A DNA stretch of 64,000 nt from Lineus longissimus (GCF_910592395.1 NC_088316.1:1178001-1242000), one strand, 5' to 3'. Counted from the first letter of the stretch, positions 1-14,567 are shown. The notes: generated by a model from the letters alone, not told the origin. Made by a program: numbers and translations.

Positions 1-1831
1 GATCATAAACAATGACACAAACCTGAATATAAACAAGATTATACTAAGTTCCTAAACTAAGGGCCTTCAGTTATTGGTCTAAGCAAATTTTATGATATAA
101 CTGACCTGGACTAGAGATACAGTGGAACCTCCCTTAGCAGACATCTCACTAATAAAGACACACTCTCTACCAACGACACTAGTTTCGGTCTATAATTGGT
201 TGTGGCCATTCAATTTGACCACACTAATCAGGACACCTCTCTATTACGGACAGTACTTGTCAGTCTCAACATTGTCCTCTATAGAGAGGTTTCACTGTAG
301 TTACTAATTGTACACAATCTCTAAATACAATTGTAAATACACCAAAACAATTATTCAAAATCAGCTCCAGTACAAGTCAGTCGCTGCAAATCTGGCACCG
401 TTTTTAAGTAAATTTTGGTAGACAGCTCAACTGTACCAAAACTCGATGATGTAAAAGGCCCTGAAGATTTGTATACTAACAATCTAAACTATTTTACTGC
501 CAGGTCTGGAATTTGCCTACATTCAGGCTGTGGCTGTCCACACCTAGCTCCCAAAGAGCTGTTGACTCGATATCTATGGATTGTAGTAGATCTTGTGTTC
601 AGCAAACAAGTGATGACTGGTTCTCTAACACAAACATTTTTGGCAGTGAGAGAGAGATCGTACTCATAGACTAAGTAGGCAGCCATCCGTGAACCTAAAC
701 TCTGCCTTTTCATCACCATTCATAATCTCAGATGCTCCTTTTGAGTTTATTGCACATAAAGAACATAAATATTGTAAACATATATACACAATGCACAAAA
801 CGGCACCACTAGAAGTAAAAATTGCAACCAACTGGCACTTTCCCCTGAGGTATCCCAGTCAAATATTCAGTCAATAAATAATGAGACAATTCTTCCAAGA
901 GAGCCAAAGTCAATAAAGGTCACCATCCGACAGCGTCTATGTTTTTGCACAAATTCTGCCGAGTCATTTGGAAAAATTCTAATTGCAAAAATGATTTTTT
1001 TACTAGATTACAAAAAACCCGACATAACATTGTAGATTATTATTGCAGACAAACATGAATACATATATTATTAAACATAACTTAGTTAATAAATTAGGTT
1101 AACATCAACACAATACACAGTACACAACAGAACAACAGAAGGATTACACTAAAAGAGCAGGGAATATAACAATAGGAATATTGGAAAATAAGTTACAGAA
1201 TTCATATTAAAAAGGTTGTCAAACAAAAAAAATCATTGACCTTCCTTTGAAGAACCTAAGAGGTGCACCCAGGGGTACAGAAGAGCTTGCCTACGGTGCG
1301 ATGGTGTGATCAGGATTAGAATATAGCCCTGCAATATGGGAACCCCACTGTATGGTCGACATCCACGAGTAACAGCAAGGTCAAAGAAGACCTTGCCATT
1401 CAAATCAGGGAAGCACAGCTGGAGGGACAGCGTCACTGCCATGCTGGATGACCTCGGATAGAAAAACATAGTTTAATAAGAGAGGCATACATTCAGGCTT
1501 GCCTTCTTGAAGAACAAGAAAAGATATGTAATCGTAAAAGCTGTATGCTGAACCAGGCAAGAAGCTAAAATATGAGATTCAAAACTTTTTTGCAGGTTCA
1601 ACTCAATGATTGAACTAATCTACTGACTTCATGAACCACACTTGAATTACATTACTTCAGGGTTGATGGAGTTTGGATATATAGAAAATGCTCCAAAATA
1701 ACTAACTTGTAGAAATCAATCATGTCAATATCATTTCCTGGGACTATTTCTTTGTTCCTGGCACTGGCCGTCAGTGCTAATCGTAAAGTTTACTTGAACC
1801 TGTGAGACACAGTGTGTTCTAGACACATGTG
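1..1831. other. 3' flank of TRMT9B, no gene seen
   Basis: No coding exon is supported. It holds the family-1 TIR element at 118-302 and a candidate AATAAA on the minus strand (746-751), which is far from the stop codon at 1832. The rest is AT-rich, with no clear structure. Confidence 0.5.
118..302. mobile_element. TIR element family 1, copy 1 (about 185 bp)
   Basis: Begins ACAGTGGAACCTC and ends GAGGTTTCACTGTA, imperfect terminal inverted repeats. The interior has CTCTCTATTAC-type blocks and a CCATTCAATTTGACC core shared with copies at 33.1, 53.0 and 63.0 kb. No coding capacity. Confidence 0.65.
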
Positions 1832-4800
1832 TCAGGAGGACGGGCAAGCTTTCTCCGCAACGACGCACCAATTAGCGTGATCATAATACGTGTCCACAAC
1901 ATTCAAACCAGGTACATACTTGGTGATCAAGCCGTTTAACTCGCCATCTTTGAACACATGGTAGTAGCGATGATAGGTTGGAGATTTAGGTCCAGGCTCC
2001 GTTGATTCGCTATCCGTTTCAATCCGCTGATCGAGAAGACTTTCCGTACTCGTTGCGTCAACCGACGTCATCATGGACAACTCCGGTACGCAGCCATTTG
2101 CCACAAACCGTCTCTGCGTACTCACTACAGGAAGAGAACGACGTGATTGGTCGACATGAGGCATGTTATCCAAATGGCGGCGTAACGCCTGTAACTCAAA
2201 ACTGTGGCGTTTCAATTTCCGTCGTTGTTCGATGGTATGTAGTTTCTTGTGTTTGAGTTTGGGAAGCATGTCACAGTGCTCATCAGGGCTCAACTGCTCC
2301 TTTTCTGACTGTTCTGTACTGCCCTTCTCCTCAACAGGGTCCATCAATGGCGGCGGGTAAGAAAAACCATTCAGAGGTCGTTCCGGTTTCTCCTCGCTAT
2401 TTGTCCTCGATAAAGATTCAGATTTCAAGAAGTGTGAACTATTTATGGAACAGAGATCAATCATGGAAGAATCGATTGACGATTCGTCGGCGGAGTACCC
2501 GTCACGTTCCCGTAATTCTCCTCCTGGACCGGGAATGCTCAACTGGTCCTTTTTCACACCTTCATTATAAGTAGGGTCCGAGAAAATACGTCCTCTGAAA
2601 GACTTCAAACTTTCTCTACGCAAGTCAACAGCAGATTGCTGATCCATTGATGACCGCCGTGTGAGTGAATCAGGCTCTGTCACCTTTTCAAAGATCCCAC
2701 TCCTGATATGGGAGCATTCGATGTTGCCAGAAGCAGGAATCCCATTTGTTTTATTATCGTTCGTTGCGACTGTTGCAGGTACAGACTTTGAAAGGGTCAG
2801 CTTTCTGTGTTTGTTTTTTGTTTCATCTTTCCCATCTCCATCTTCCTTACTTTTCTTCTTGCTCTGGTGGGATGACTGTTTCTCCGTTGTCATGGTTACT
2901 GCAGCAAACACCTCATCGCTAGCCTCATCATCACTCATGGATGAGTTCTGCTCATCTGATGCAAAATCGGCAGAACTTGTATGGCCTTTTTCGGTATTCC
3001 TGCGACTATGCAAAAACGATAAGGCACTTTCTGTCGACTCTTGACGTAGGAGAGGCCGACTGCTCTGCGGAAATTCCCGCACCTGAAAAGACTGACCACG
3101 GGCCGCATCAGGCATGAGCGTGGGAGAATCTATCGGGGGCCACGGCTTATCAAAAATATGCGACTCATTCTTAGCGATATGATCAATTAACTCTTTATAC
3201 AAATGATCCTTAACATCTTTTTTTTCATCTTGATTTTCCTCACCTTTCTGACCTTTCTCATGCCGCGAGCCTTTCTTGGAAGATTTTGAAGGACTGAGTA
3301 AATTGATGAAATTTGCCTTTAATCGATCTGGCAGTGACATCTTTCTTTCTTGCTCACAACTAGATTCTTGAGTATTATCACTAGGGAGGCGGGTTGGAGT
3401 GCTATCGGAGCTCGGGGTACCAGAAACATGGCCAGAACCACGAACCATCGTCATAATACTACGTTTTTTCTTCTTTTTCTCAGCATGCTCAAAATTCAGA
3501 TTCGCTTCAGTTGCGATCGCCTGGATATCGGACGGGGAAGGATTCGACGGCGAACGCAGTTGAATATTCGGTGGGATGGAGCGTAACTTTTTTGACTTAT
3601 ATCCCGAACCACCAAGCTGAAGCACGTCTGTTTGAAGACCTGAACATTTCGAGCACCACGTCTGCTCCACTGCCTCGTCAGCACCCGACATAGCGACCAG
3701 ACTCACGATATCCTGACAGATTTTCTCCTTCTCTTTCATAACCTCCACGCTGTCACAGTGTTTGGGGAACCCGAGGATGGTATTGTCGAATTCGTCCTCG
3801 CTCAACGAACTTGTGCTGTGGTTGCAGGAATCTTTCTTATCCAGCAGGAGTTTTCCTAAAAGAAGACTTAAAGATATATGGAGGTCGAAAAGAACTTTTC
3901 CAACAAAAAGTTGTCAAACCTTTTCAACAATAAGCCTAATTTAGACTTATAGTTTCCACCTAGTTGACATAGAAATGTCACATTGCTGGAGTGAGTGAGC
4001 ATAGTTTCCACTGCAGAGGGAAACTGTTTTGAAAGCAGGAACCCACAGGCCCTGGTTAAACAATGATGTGAGTTAAGGTACATGTCGGCCAAGACTAGGA
4101 AAGCGGGAAATCGCGACGGTTCCTGCTTGATTGTAATCAATAATTACCTCGTCTTCTCATGTGCTTCGTCTGCATGTTCCAAGGTACCAACACATCTTGA
4201 GCATCAAACTGAAAGGTGTAGAAACATTTCAAATAACTCCTGACACAGACATCTATCTACTCATCTGCCATGTATTTGTGGTTAAAAAGAGATTGGGAAA
4301 TCAAAAACGAAAAAAAAAAATTTTTGAAAAAAATTTATCATTTTTCGCCAAACTGCTGGAGTGAGCAGCTTGGCACCCCTTGGGACAGCTCAGCAGTTTT
4401 CTTCTCCCCTTGATTCAGCCTGGTGCCCCAACAAGCTACTAATATACAGAGGAACCTCCCAGACACAGCACTGACCTTTCTCCTCGTCTGCTCCATTGCC
4501 CAGACGTACACCATGATCCGCCCGCCGGGCTGAATAATACGCGCCAACTCTCGCAGTGCCGCCACACGCCTCTCCACCGTCGCAAAATGGTGAATGACAC
4601 CGATGGATATGACGGCATCAAATACGTTGTTCCGGTACGGCAGCTGCAAGTTGTCACATGACATCACCTCGTGGCGGTCGTTGCGAGCAGCTTCGACCAG
4701 TTTCTGACATCGATCAGAGCCGAATTTGAAAATGGATTTGTTGACGTCAAAGTATCTGCCATTGCCACATCCTGGAACATATAAAGTCAAATCTGGAGAT

Positions 4801-5632
4801 CTTTCGTTCAAACTTTCTGATAACACTGAGAACACCACATTTTGTCCCAAATCTGCAAGAATATATGTTATTCAGAGGTCCATCTTGGAACTGGCTCCTT
4901 CCCACTAAATATGTCCCTAGTGACTAATAAGATAATCTCTTTATGCAGTGTTGTTTTGATTAGTGTTGTTGACATGGTCATGTACACAGATCTCATTACG
5001 CACAGAATAATCAAATGGGCTCTTGCATCTCATGAATAAAACAACATGAATAAGTTCTCAGAAGAACCTCATCAGAGGAGAGAAAGATTGCAGTATATTT
5101 GCCACTAAGGTGGGTTAATTGCCTGGTCCCCTGGCCCCGGTTAAGATTGAGCCTGAGCTTTGACAACTCTCTATGATAGCTCACTTGAATCTGGAAGGGG
5201 ATGTGTAAAGCAGACAGTAACCTTTTTCCTGGGCGATTGAAAAAGGCGAAAGTACGGCCAGCTATTTTATAGATTATATTTGATACTGTTCTATTCATAG
5301 AATATTGTTGACAACAATATGATCAACAACAGCTGTTGTCCTTGAACAAAATCTACTGACTCTCACAGAACCCCTTCTAGGAAGAACCATGTGCCCCAAA
5401 CTACAGAATCTAGGATAAGTGCTGGCCAGATGAGCCGTTCAGCTCGGGTGCCAGCGGCCACGTTTAACTCACCGACGTCTGCGACCAACGATCCCGCCGG
5501 TAGATTTTCCAGAAACTCTGCCACCTTCGGCCAAGCCTTGTGCCTGGTGTGGCTGAAGTAGGGCGCAATACTGTCGTAAACTTTGTAGACATATTTCTGT
5601 TCAAGTGCGAGGGACGTGGCGTGTCGGTCCAT
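1832..5632 (-). CDS. TRMT9B: TRMT9B-like tRNA methyltransferase paralogue, 4 coding exons
   Basis: Coding exons read on the minus strand: 5632-5473, 4771-4476, 4208-4148 and 3855-1832, joined by GT-AG introns with matching phases (2541 nt, 846 residues). The start is the ATG at 5632, giving [12 protein letters not shown], which matches where the family normally begins. The methyltransferase fold covers about residues 1-150: SAM-binding VADVGCGNG at 50-58, then an acidic GSDRC loop, [21 protein letters not shown] and [22 protein letters not shown]-type segments. Exon 3 supplies [11 protein letters not shown] (153-163), a conserved TRMT9B block. The last exon encodes about 600 Ser/Lys/Glu-rich, probably disordered residues, ending in the conserved tail [11 protein letters not shown]...[13 protein letters not shown] (802-841). 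Family knowledge: related to yeast Trm9 and ALKBH8, which methylate wobble uridines in tRNA; TRMT9B is also linked to neuronal function. At 846 residues it is much longer than the human protein (about 450). Catalytic activity is inferred, not shown. Confidence 0.94.
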
Positions 5633-7002
5633 CCTCCAATGGACGCGGGGACTCACAGATCGTCATGTGTCAAACCTGAAAATACATTATGATGTCAACT
5701 TAAGTAAACTTGAAAGTAGGGCTCAATACTGTCATCAAGGAACCTTCACCCAATACCTGGGTCCAATTTTCCCTGAAACTTCTTATTTCGTATCTGAAAT
5801 GCCAGCAAAAATAAAAATAACGAAGGCAACTCACTTCAATTTGTGAATACATGACATCACATACTTCAAAGTGTGCCATCTTCTATAATCAAGCTTCTTA
5901 TATCCAGGGGAAGACTTCAACTCAAATTGAATCAGGCATTTATTGTAACGGTATAGACTGATCTATATGCTTTTCCATCCAAGTTAACATGAATTGAAGC
6001 GATATCATTCTGTCACGATGATGAGCAAAATTTCTGGGGAAAAAATCATGTTGTATCAAAATTACCATAATTGCCATCAAAATTGAAAAGACATTATTGT
6101 AACGAGCAGTGTCTGCCAGTATAGAACAGTTTGATCATCCCGAAGTAATTGGCAAGGGGTGGGACATACATGTACATAATACACAACAAGAGAAAGACCG
6201 GATGAGATCCTATCGATTCCAAATTTTTCTCCAGTAAACAAAAATGCATTAATACTCATGTGGACTAGTCCGAATTCAACGTGGACCATCTATCGAGCTA
6301 GTTCTATCAAGTCTTGTCCAGATGAATCTGGGCTAATTCTGTCCCCACATTAAGCAAATGACAGCCATCATGACTGTTTGTGTTCAGTCTGTTAAATCAA
6401 GAGAATCAATTTGTTCAGGAACCAATCACCTTCTCAGGTGTCACACTCTTTGTCACACCGTTAATTTGCACTCACGTCCTGTCACCCACAACATCCAATA
6501 GCTAATCACATCCCACCTTATGCCAACACGCAATGTCAGAGCAGTGTTTATAAAGGAAAGCTTTTATTTGTCTTGAAATCTTTCTATTATCTTAGTTGAT
6601 TTATCAATGTCATTTTCTCTGATACGAGCCTATCTTAATGACAGATCACCAATCATATTTTTCTTGCTATAATAACGGATTACCAAAATATCTTTCTTGT
6701 TATAATGACAGATTACCAGCATACAAAGCGCTGCAAGAACTTGAACTTTAACTTTTAACACCCTCTACTTTACCTTCCCAGACTAAAGTAATACAAAGTT
6801 GACTGCCATAAACTGGGGAGTTCCTGTCAGTTATCCTTCCCTGCAATTGTAACCTTATCCAGACATACCATAGCAAAATGTCAAGGGTCCATCAGAATGG
6901 ATAGGTCACCCAATTATAGCACAGGGATAGATTTTCAATGCACACATTTTAAAAACATTAGGCTGAAACTTTCTTGCTTATGCTAGCTATATCCTGTTTC
7001 GG

Positions 7003-7066
7003 GGGGGGGGGGGGCAACTCCAACCTCTAAGTGCAGAGCGAACGCTGAGGAAGAAGAAGAAGCTGT
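7003..7066 (+). repeat. Poly-G run followed by SINE-like tail
   Basis: A run of about 13 G residues, then CCTCTAAGTGCAGAGCGAAC and a GAGGAAGAAGAAGAAG tail. The tail is the same as in the 11.7-kb repeat, so this is probably a 5'-truncated copy. Confidence 0.4.
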
Positions 7067-8603
7067 GATGATGAAAGTTCATCAAACGCAGAAGAAGTTG
7101 CAGTCCTCAGACCGACATAAACTTCAATGAGCCGGGACAGGGGATCTGTCCAACCACTCCGATAAAGGCACTATTCATGATTAGACAATTTTCAACGAAC
7201 CCTGTCGCAATCAACTGATAGTCCCAAATCCTGCTGAAAATATGGCACTAAGATGTCTGGGTAGATATATCATGATCTCCTGCCTATCCTGGTGTGGGAA
7301 AAAGCCCACGACACCTCCTCAATATCACTCAGGATGGGCAAGAGCGGAGAGAGTGGTAGTCAATCATAATATTGATCAGATTGCGAGCTACGCTCATGAC
7401 TAATGGTCTCTTAATGCGAAGCAGACTTGAAAAGATTTCCACATTTCATCCCAATCCTCTTCCCGTCAATAAGAACATGATCTGAATGGGAAATTGGTAA
7501 GAATTTGCTGACACTAGGAAAGAAGCACCAATATTTCATTTAATCAACGTAGAACATTACACCAATGGCTCATGAATCATAGCTGCATGATAATTGCACG
7601 TGGAGTTTCTCGTGAGTCTACGAGTGCCCTTGGCAAGGACATGAAGGACAGTTGACCATGCAGCACCCACATTTTTCTATGCCATTGCCAACCAATTACA
7701 AGTGATGTCCTATATCAAGGTTGGACTGAATACTTGGAAACATAGATATGGTAAATAAATCCCAACAAGGATGCGTTTGATAATTAAGTTAATCCAGGCA
7801 AGCCCCTCGATTTCAGAGAATAATTTCCGATAAGTTACCATAATGGCTAGATCCAAGTGTATCACATAAGAAAACCAATGGGGACTATAAACCCTCTTCC
7901 CAATAATTCAAAATAATTAGTCCACGCATATCCGCATGTAACCAATTATGCAAATTACGCTCACTGAAGTACTCCACCATCTTCCTGCATATCATGGTAC
8001 CCTGTGATATACTGTGAGTGAAATAAATCATTTTGTGCGTGCATCCGCAACTTATATGTATCAAAAGGATGTGGCGTTTCATCAGGTTGGGAATCTTGGC
8101 TTTCCAACGACGACATGACACATAACTCCACAAACATTTCTCATAAATATACCAATCTTCAGCCACATGTACCTGAGAATGATACATTCTTTTCTAGGTT
8201 GTTGGATCTTATTAGCGGTATTGGTTATTGCGCAACACACTTTTTGACACTTCCGCAGCAGAACAAGTCTAATTGGTTGTTGTTGCTCAAAGATCAATCT
8301 CGGGCTCAGCCTCCTCAAGATCTAGGTCACCCAAGTGGTGATGACCTACTCTACTTATTGTTTCTGAACTGCCCAGATTAAGCAGAAAAATATATCAATT
8401 AATCAACAATGTCTTATAGAGCGCCAAACTCCAGGTAAACCTGCTCAAGGCGCTACCTCCCCACCAAGAAATGCTTCCTCGAACAGCCAGGATTTTAGGA
8501 GTCGAGCAAGCAAAAGCTAAAACCCCAAATAAGACCTAAAATTCAAGGAGCTCAATATGTGTCTACATGGTCTAATACAAAATGTGTTGAAAAGCGAATG
8601 GTG

Positions 8604-8655
8604 ATGTCACCTCATGATGGCTTTGTGTAATGTCACCTCATGATGGCTTTGTGTA
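8604..8655. repeat. 26-bp exact tandem duplication
   Basis: The unit ATGTCACCTCATGATGGCTT then TGTGTA is present twice in a row without mismatch. Confidence 0.8.
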
Positions 8656-11649
8656 CTGACGGTAAACTATTTATATGTTGACATTATTAACCTAGCTTCC
8701 AGTTAATGCTATGATGTCAGACAATTAGGGGAAATGGATTACCTGTTTCATGACGTTATTGACGACTGTGGTCACAGGAACTCCTGCAATGAAAACAATA
8801 AGTGCTCTATTATATTACCTTATTCAATTCACCAATGACGTCTAACTTTGGTTGCGCAACTTATGTTCACGATGATCAAGTCAAACTAAATATTACAGTC
8901 ACAGAAACTCGCGCAAATAAAACAATTTCTGCACAGTGAATAATGGAACTTCTGGCAGAAATCAATATGTCATCAATTTCACCAATAATGTCTAATCTTG
9001 GTTGTGTAACTTGCATTCACAGTGACCGCCGAGGCCACAAATCATGCTCACCAACTGCAGCAATTCATAAATCACTCGTTCACAAGACGCTTGGAATCAG
9101 CAAGGAGGCCAATCAAGTCTTCCAACAATTCCAGAACACAACCATCTGAATTCAATTCAGTCTGCGATAATTCTCAACCTCCTCAACTTGGTACAGAAAA
9201 CAATCTATAGAAACCACTTTAATGACTGTTACCTTTGTTAATACAAGTGCGCATCAACCCTAGGCCATAGCAAGTATGAGTGTTTAGACATCCTGTAAAC
9301 AACTTTTCACAGCCTGATATGTTTGCCAAAACACCCATTGTTGATTTCGCTCCTGTGTATTTCTGCAAATTGGTCTACTTTCTATTGATAAAACCATTAA
9401 GTTGAATTTATGCCCCTGAAGTTTGCGATTGTATTTCTCTTACGTAAATACTAGGCTCACACAAATAAAGAGGTTAGTATTCAGGAGACAACTTACCACA
9501 GTTTGAATGTTTGAATCAGAAGCTAGTATCCAAAGCACAAAGAAATACACCGATAGCCAAAATTTAAAAAACAATCAAAGAACAGAGTCGTGTCTGAACC
9601 AAGTATCCAGTCGATCACCACCTCCTCGATCCACTTGGTAAGGACAACACCGTGGAATGACTGAAACTGAGCCGCTGCTTTTGTCGTTATCACACCATGA
9701 ACGCAACGTAACAAGTGACTCATGGGAAATACAAGCAATGAGTTCTTCTCAGTTGTGAGTTGGCATGACAACGGCAGAAACACACTTGTGTGCAGAAGGT
9801 AACTTAAAGGGGAACTGACAAAAGTATGATTACCGAAACTTACAATAAAGCTTGCTCAGAGTGAAGTGCTAACCCAATTTCTATCACAATATTCCCTTGC
9901 ATGAAGATGTTATTAGCCAACGAAACCCTACGTTGATGATGTCACACCTAGCATGCCCAAGTCATGCAAGTGCGAGTTATCATCGATCACAGTGCAACAG
10001 CATTGGCCTTCTCTTATCTTGTTTTTAGGTTGGCAGACTTCACATCATCGCTTGTCTTGTTGTATCAAGACATTATTTTCGATGTTTTTTGACTGATCAA
10101 TTAGTGGTATGGCCTCTGGAGGGTCACATAACCCTGGATTGATGGGTCCTGGACAGGGTTAGCAGAGATAGACATTGATCAATCGGGCTTAGTTTGTGGA
10201 CACAGCACATTGACAATGCATCAAGATGACCTCTGAACTCGAGAGTTCATTCGTGTCCAGTTTTGGGATGAAAATCGGAATCGCTTGATAATTCAGTCCG
10301 ATTTTGAACTTTTTCATTTTAAGAGCAATTTGATGATGGGAATTAATACAGGAGAGTGGAAGGTGACCAGGGGCAGCCGACAGCTTGGCATTGATGCCCC
10401 TGATCACTCCGTTGGTCCTTACAAAGTACATGACAATTCCAGCCATTGTCAATATTTTTCCATCTGACAAAGGAGCGTCCATAATAAAGGGATGGTCGAG
10501 GAAATTATCATTATGGTATTTGTCGACTATATTGCAAACAGTATTAATGGGGAAAGATGAGGAGTGGAAAAACAGTATGATGGGGCCGCTGCCTCAATTA
10601 AGTCGGTGCGTTTGTACTGTGCACCAAAAAAAGAGGAAACATTTCATCTTTTTCACAATACGTTGATATCAAGATATCATTTGATATATTTTTTACTCAT
10701 AGATGATGGAAATTGGGACTGATAATATCATATTAGCCGCAATGATATTGTTATGTATCATTGTGCTTGGCGGTGGCAAGAGGAGAGGCCAAGTGCCCGA
10801 TGAACAGGGCCGGGGAAATTCGGCACGACCCAATTGAATTGATGTATTGAACGTATAATTAATTCAAAACTGCAAAGTTTATGATTGGAACACAACTGGA
10901 TTGGTATCTAAAAGTAATCCTCCTATCCCCCCTTCCCATCATTCATGACCTGACATGTAACTGATCACACTAACCAGCAGATCCAAATAATACTGGCCCC
11001 TTGGTATGTAATCAATATTACCAGGACACTTCAAATGTCACCTAGATAATGATCTCAGGTTGGCAAGGAGAGTTTTACATAATAGGCCTTATAGTGTGGT
11101 AATTGGTGTCAGCACACTCTCACGTCTTGTGACGTGTGTGTCCCATAAAAATGTGTGTAAGCAGAAAGGTAAACACCCATCTGAGGAACAGTCTTCAGAA
11201 TTTTTGAAAATAAGAATGGTTCACCAGTTCGGATATAAATTTGGCAACAAATCTATAACGGATTCCATCTATGGATCAATGATCAAAGGATCAAAATGTC
11301 TGTCCTAACGTCTTGGGACATCCTGTAAAGTCTCTCTGACATGATCCGGTTTGTGACACATGGCACAGGAAAGAGAGCCGAGAATATGACGGTAAAAGAT
11401 ACTCAGGAAAAAAGAAGATAATCGATAAAGATACAATGCCACACAAATCTCTGAGGCTAAATATAAATTGCGAAACGACAGGCGACAGAAGAAACAAGGA
11501 AGCTTATCCTATGTATGGAGCGTGACTTAGCCACACAGACTTAATATTACATACAAAATTTCAAACAAATGGCGAAAAATTGCTGAGCAGATGAGAAGCT
11601 TGCATAGACTCTACCTCAGGTTGAAGACGTAGTCACTCGGCCAATATAA

Positions 11650-11770
11650 CTAATAGGCGCCTTACTGTAGTGGCACGTAAAAACACTCATCCCGCCCTGT
11701 AGGGGGAATACTCCCTGGAGAATAAGACAGGTCTCCAAGTGCAGAGTGAATGCAGATGAAGAAGAAGGAG
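11650..11770 (+). mobile_element. SINE-like repeat with (GAA)n tail
   Basis: Contains TAGTGGCACGTAAAAACACTC and ends TCCAAGTGCAGAGTGAATGC followed by AGATGAAGAAGAAGG. The tail recurs at 7024-7062. The 'GGCACGTAAAAA' motif resembles SINE bodies known from molluscs, by memory only. Confidence 0.4.
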
Positions 11771-14073
11771 CTAAGCAGATGTGCACTCAAATTAAAGAAA
11801 TAGTAAGAACCATTTTTCTGCGAAGCTCACAATATTACCTTCTTGTTGGATGAGATAAAGAGGAGAAGCCACAGTTAATGCTGTCTTGAAATGAATACGT
11901 ACTTTCATATAAAATGCCTTGGACCAAATGCTGCACTCAAAGAAAGGAAATAGAAACTGTCAGTTCTCAACAAAGCTGCCAACACTTCCTTTCTTATGGA
12001 CGAGACACCTATGACAAGGTACACAATGAGATACATAATCCCCCCCCCCCCACCAGCAATATCATAACAAGATGACATTTACTAATCACCTGCGCAATCA
12101 TTGCCTCTATCATAGGGAAGGCTTCCTGATTAGCTGGCAATACATTGTGAACAGATAATGTCTACATGAGATAGGAAAGGTGAGGACAAAAATCACTTCC
12201 TTTTTTGTCAGTCCCTGGTTTACACAGAAACAATGGAGATAACTTGTTGGTTGAATGGACAACTTGTGTCTGAGATGTGTTGGTGGTTTTTCATTCGAAT
12301 GAAATGGCTTCCAGCAGGACTTAGACTTCTCCAAACATTGGAATCGAATATCATTGAACTGCACTTAACAATGCACTAGAAATAGATGTAACCATGAAGT
12401 GCCTGAAATTCACAAATCATGTCCAAAACTGCCTCGCGACACTGGCGTTGATCAGTATTAGAGACCAGAATAAATGTGATACTATCAGTGGTGACACCTG
12501 GTGGCAAGCAGAGTCATTATCCTCATGCCCAGTTAAATCCATTCATTTCTCTGAAAACCCTCTTGAGGTGCATATGGTGTTATTTTCATAAGCTGAAAAA
12601 CCTTAATTCCTTGTAGTGCACTGCTAAATATTGCCTTGGCCTGTAAACTTTATGTAGTGCAGCCTGCTGGCCAGGATGCGAAACGTCTTTATCATTGGTC
12701 TGCCCTAATGCAATCCTGACTTTGACGGTATCACTCTGAACATAATGATTACTACTTACCAAATTAGGGACAATGTACCAGGCAGTCAGGGACAAACTGG
12801 CAGACAGTAATAACTGACTCTACATATCATAAGTAATTATTACGAAATCTTTTGATATGCCATCATAAGAAATATGAAAGCTTTAGCATTAGATTCATAA
12901 GATATTATATTTATGATTCTTAGTACTGGGTAATATCTTCTTTTTACGAAATGGTTTGTTTTTCTACAGTTCAAGCAGATGCTTCTTCCAGGGTTTGAAA
13001 AAGCCAGGGTATTTCTCCTTTTGATGGAAAAGGGCAGAGGGCAATTTAGGCCAAAAACTGAAAAAGGCATACTTGCGTGTCCGATTTGGAAAATTGACCA
13101 AAAGTGGACAAAATTTGACTACTTTCAGAATCAGAAACTGGGGGTGGCGGGATGCCGCACCCTTCAAAATATTCCTAGACTGAGCACTAAGATATTCATA
13201 TTATGAACATTGGGAGAGATGGATTTAGCATTGATCTGAATGAAGTGGTTTAGAAGGGTTTAGTTGACACAAGAAGGATGATTTTACAAAGTTTCGTATT
13301 GACTCCTCATGAGAAAAACTTTCGTCTGGATTCCTACTCCACCACGGAAACATCCAACCTATGTCCTTACAAAGCACTTGAGATCTCCCGAGAAAAAAAA
13401 CACACACTGCATTTGAAATCAGAAGGTGATCTCTAGCAAATTATCCCGAAGCATGATGAATGCACAACTGACATGAAATCGATGAATACTATCATCAGAT
13501 GTTTGCCCATCAGTGCAATGGTCAGATCTGGATCTCAATCTGGATTGATGAATAGTAGTACTGGTATGGTCTATCAAGCTATTGACGATACGAATCTATT
13601 TCATGTTTTGCATCAGTGGGTATCAATTTCGAGGCACTGAACTTCTGAGGTCAGCGACAGCAAGGTGAGGGTAGATGCTGAAGAAGCGAAGGCTCGATGG
13701 ATAACCTACCGCAGAGAAAGCATGGCGTCGGGCATTACTCGTAGCTCACATCAAACCACTGGCACTAATCCCATTTTGATGTTTGAGACCTGAACATGAT
13801 GACAATTCTTACCTAGCCAAGCCATGCATGTGGGTGGACCGAGCAGAGGCAGTCAAACGCATTGGCAGGGAGATCGGGTAGCATGAGTACCCATTATTAC
13901 CCAAAGAGGCTGTATAATCTGGCTCACAAATGTGTAACTATAGTCATGACAGTCACCAAAAGGACTGTCTATTTTCATGTTTTATTCTCAGATGTCCCAG
14001 AAACAAACCATTCAAAGACGAGCAGCTGTGCAAGAATAACAGCATCTCAAGTCTCCAAGCCCTGCAGATGTCT

Positions 14074-14350
14074 CAAAACTACGCTTTCCAAGTCAAGCAG
14101 GCGTCCCAGGAGCAAAGTATTCCAAGACCAGCAAACGTCCCCGAAGCAAAGTATTCCAAGACCAGAAGACGTCTCAAAACCCAGGTATTCCAAGACCAGG
14201 AGATGTCGCAGAACCAAGGTATTCCAAGACCAGCAGATGTTGCAGAACCAAAGTATTTCAAGACCAGCAGATGTCTAAGAACCTAGGTATTCCAAGACCA
14301 ACAGATTTCCCAGAACCCAGGTATTCCAAGACCAGCAGATTTCCCAGCCC
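14074..14350. repeat. 34-bp tandem repeat, about 7 clear copies
   Basis: The unit is TATTCCAAGACCAGCAGATG followed by TCCCAGAACCMARG. Copies diverge by 10-20%, and more degenerate units trail upstream to about 14000. The 34-bp period is not a multiple of three, so the ORFs across it cycle frames and are not credible genes. Confidence 0.8.
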
Positions 14351-14567
14351 CCTCCTCAGCCTTACACTCAGTACTTGACGCATCATCAGCATCATGCATC
14401 GCCCTCACTCACCATACGGATATATGGATTATCTTGCCGTAACAGTAACACAGTAACGGTAATTATCACAGATCTATCTGGGATGTCATGTTATACCATC
14501 CCAGCAAGCTGATCTCTGATATCGTAATTATCATTTTTAACCCTAAAAGTCTTGGGGTTTGCACTCA

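Larger units (their letters stand above)
5633..14000. other. Intergenic region upstream of TRMT9B, no gene seen
   Basis: The short ORFs lack splice context or recognisable domains. Contents: the poly-G/SINE tail at 7003, the 26-bp duplication at 8604, the SINE-like repeat at 11650, a C run at 12041, and a GAGCGCC...GGCGCT dispersed-repeat-like piece near 8418-8455. The TRMT9B promoter presumably lies just right of 5632 but has no obvious core motif. Confidence 0.45.

Noticed and set aside
2002-3586. Several plus-strand ORFs of 60-127 codons
   Set aside because: They are antisense shadows of the large TRMT9B exon.
5473-5656. TRMT9B start 8 codons upstream at 5656
   Set aside because: That codon is GTG; the ATG at 5632 matches the family N-terminus.
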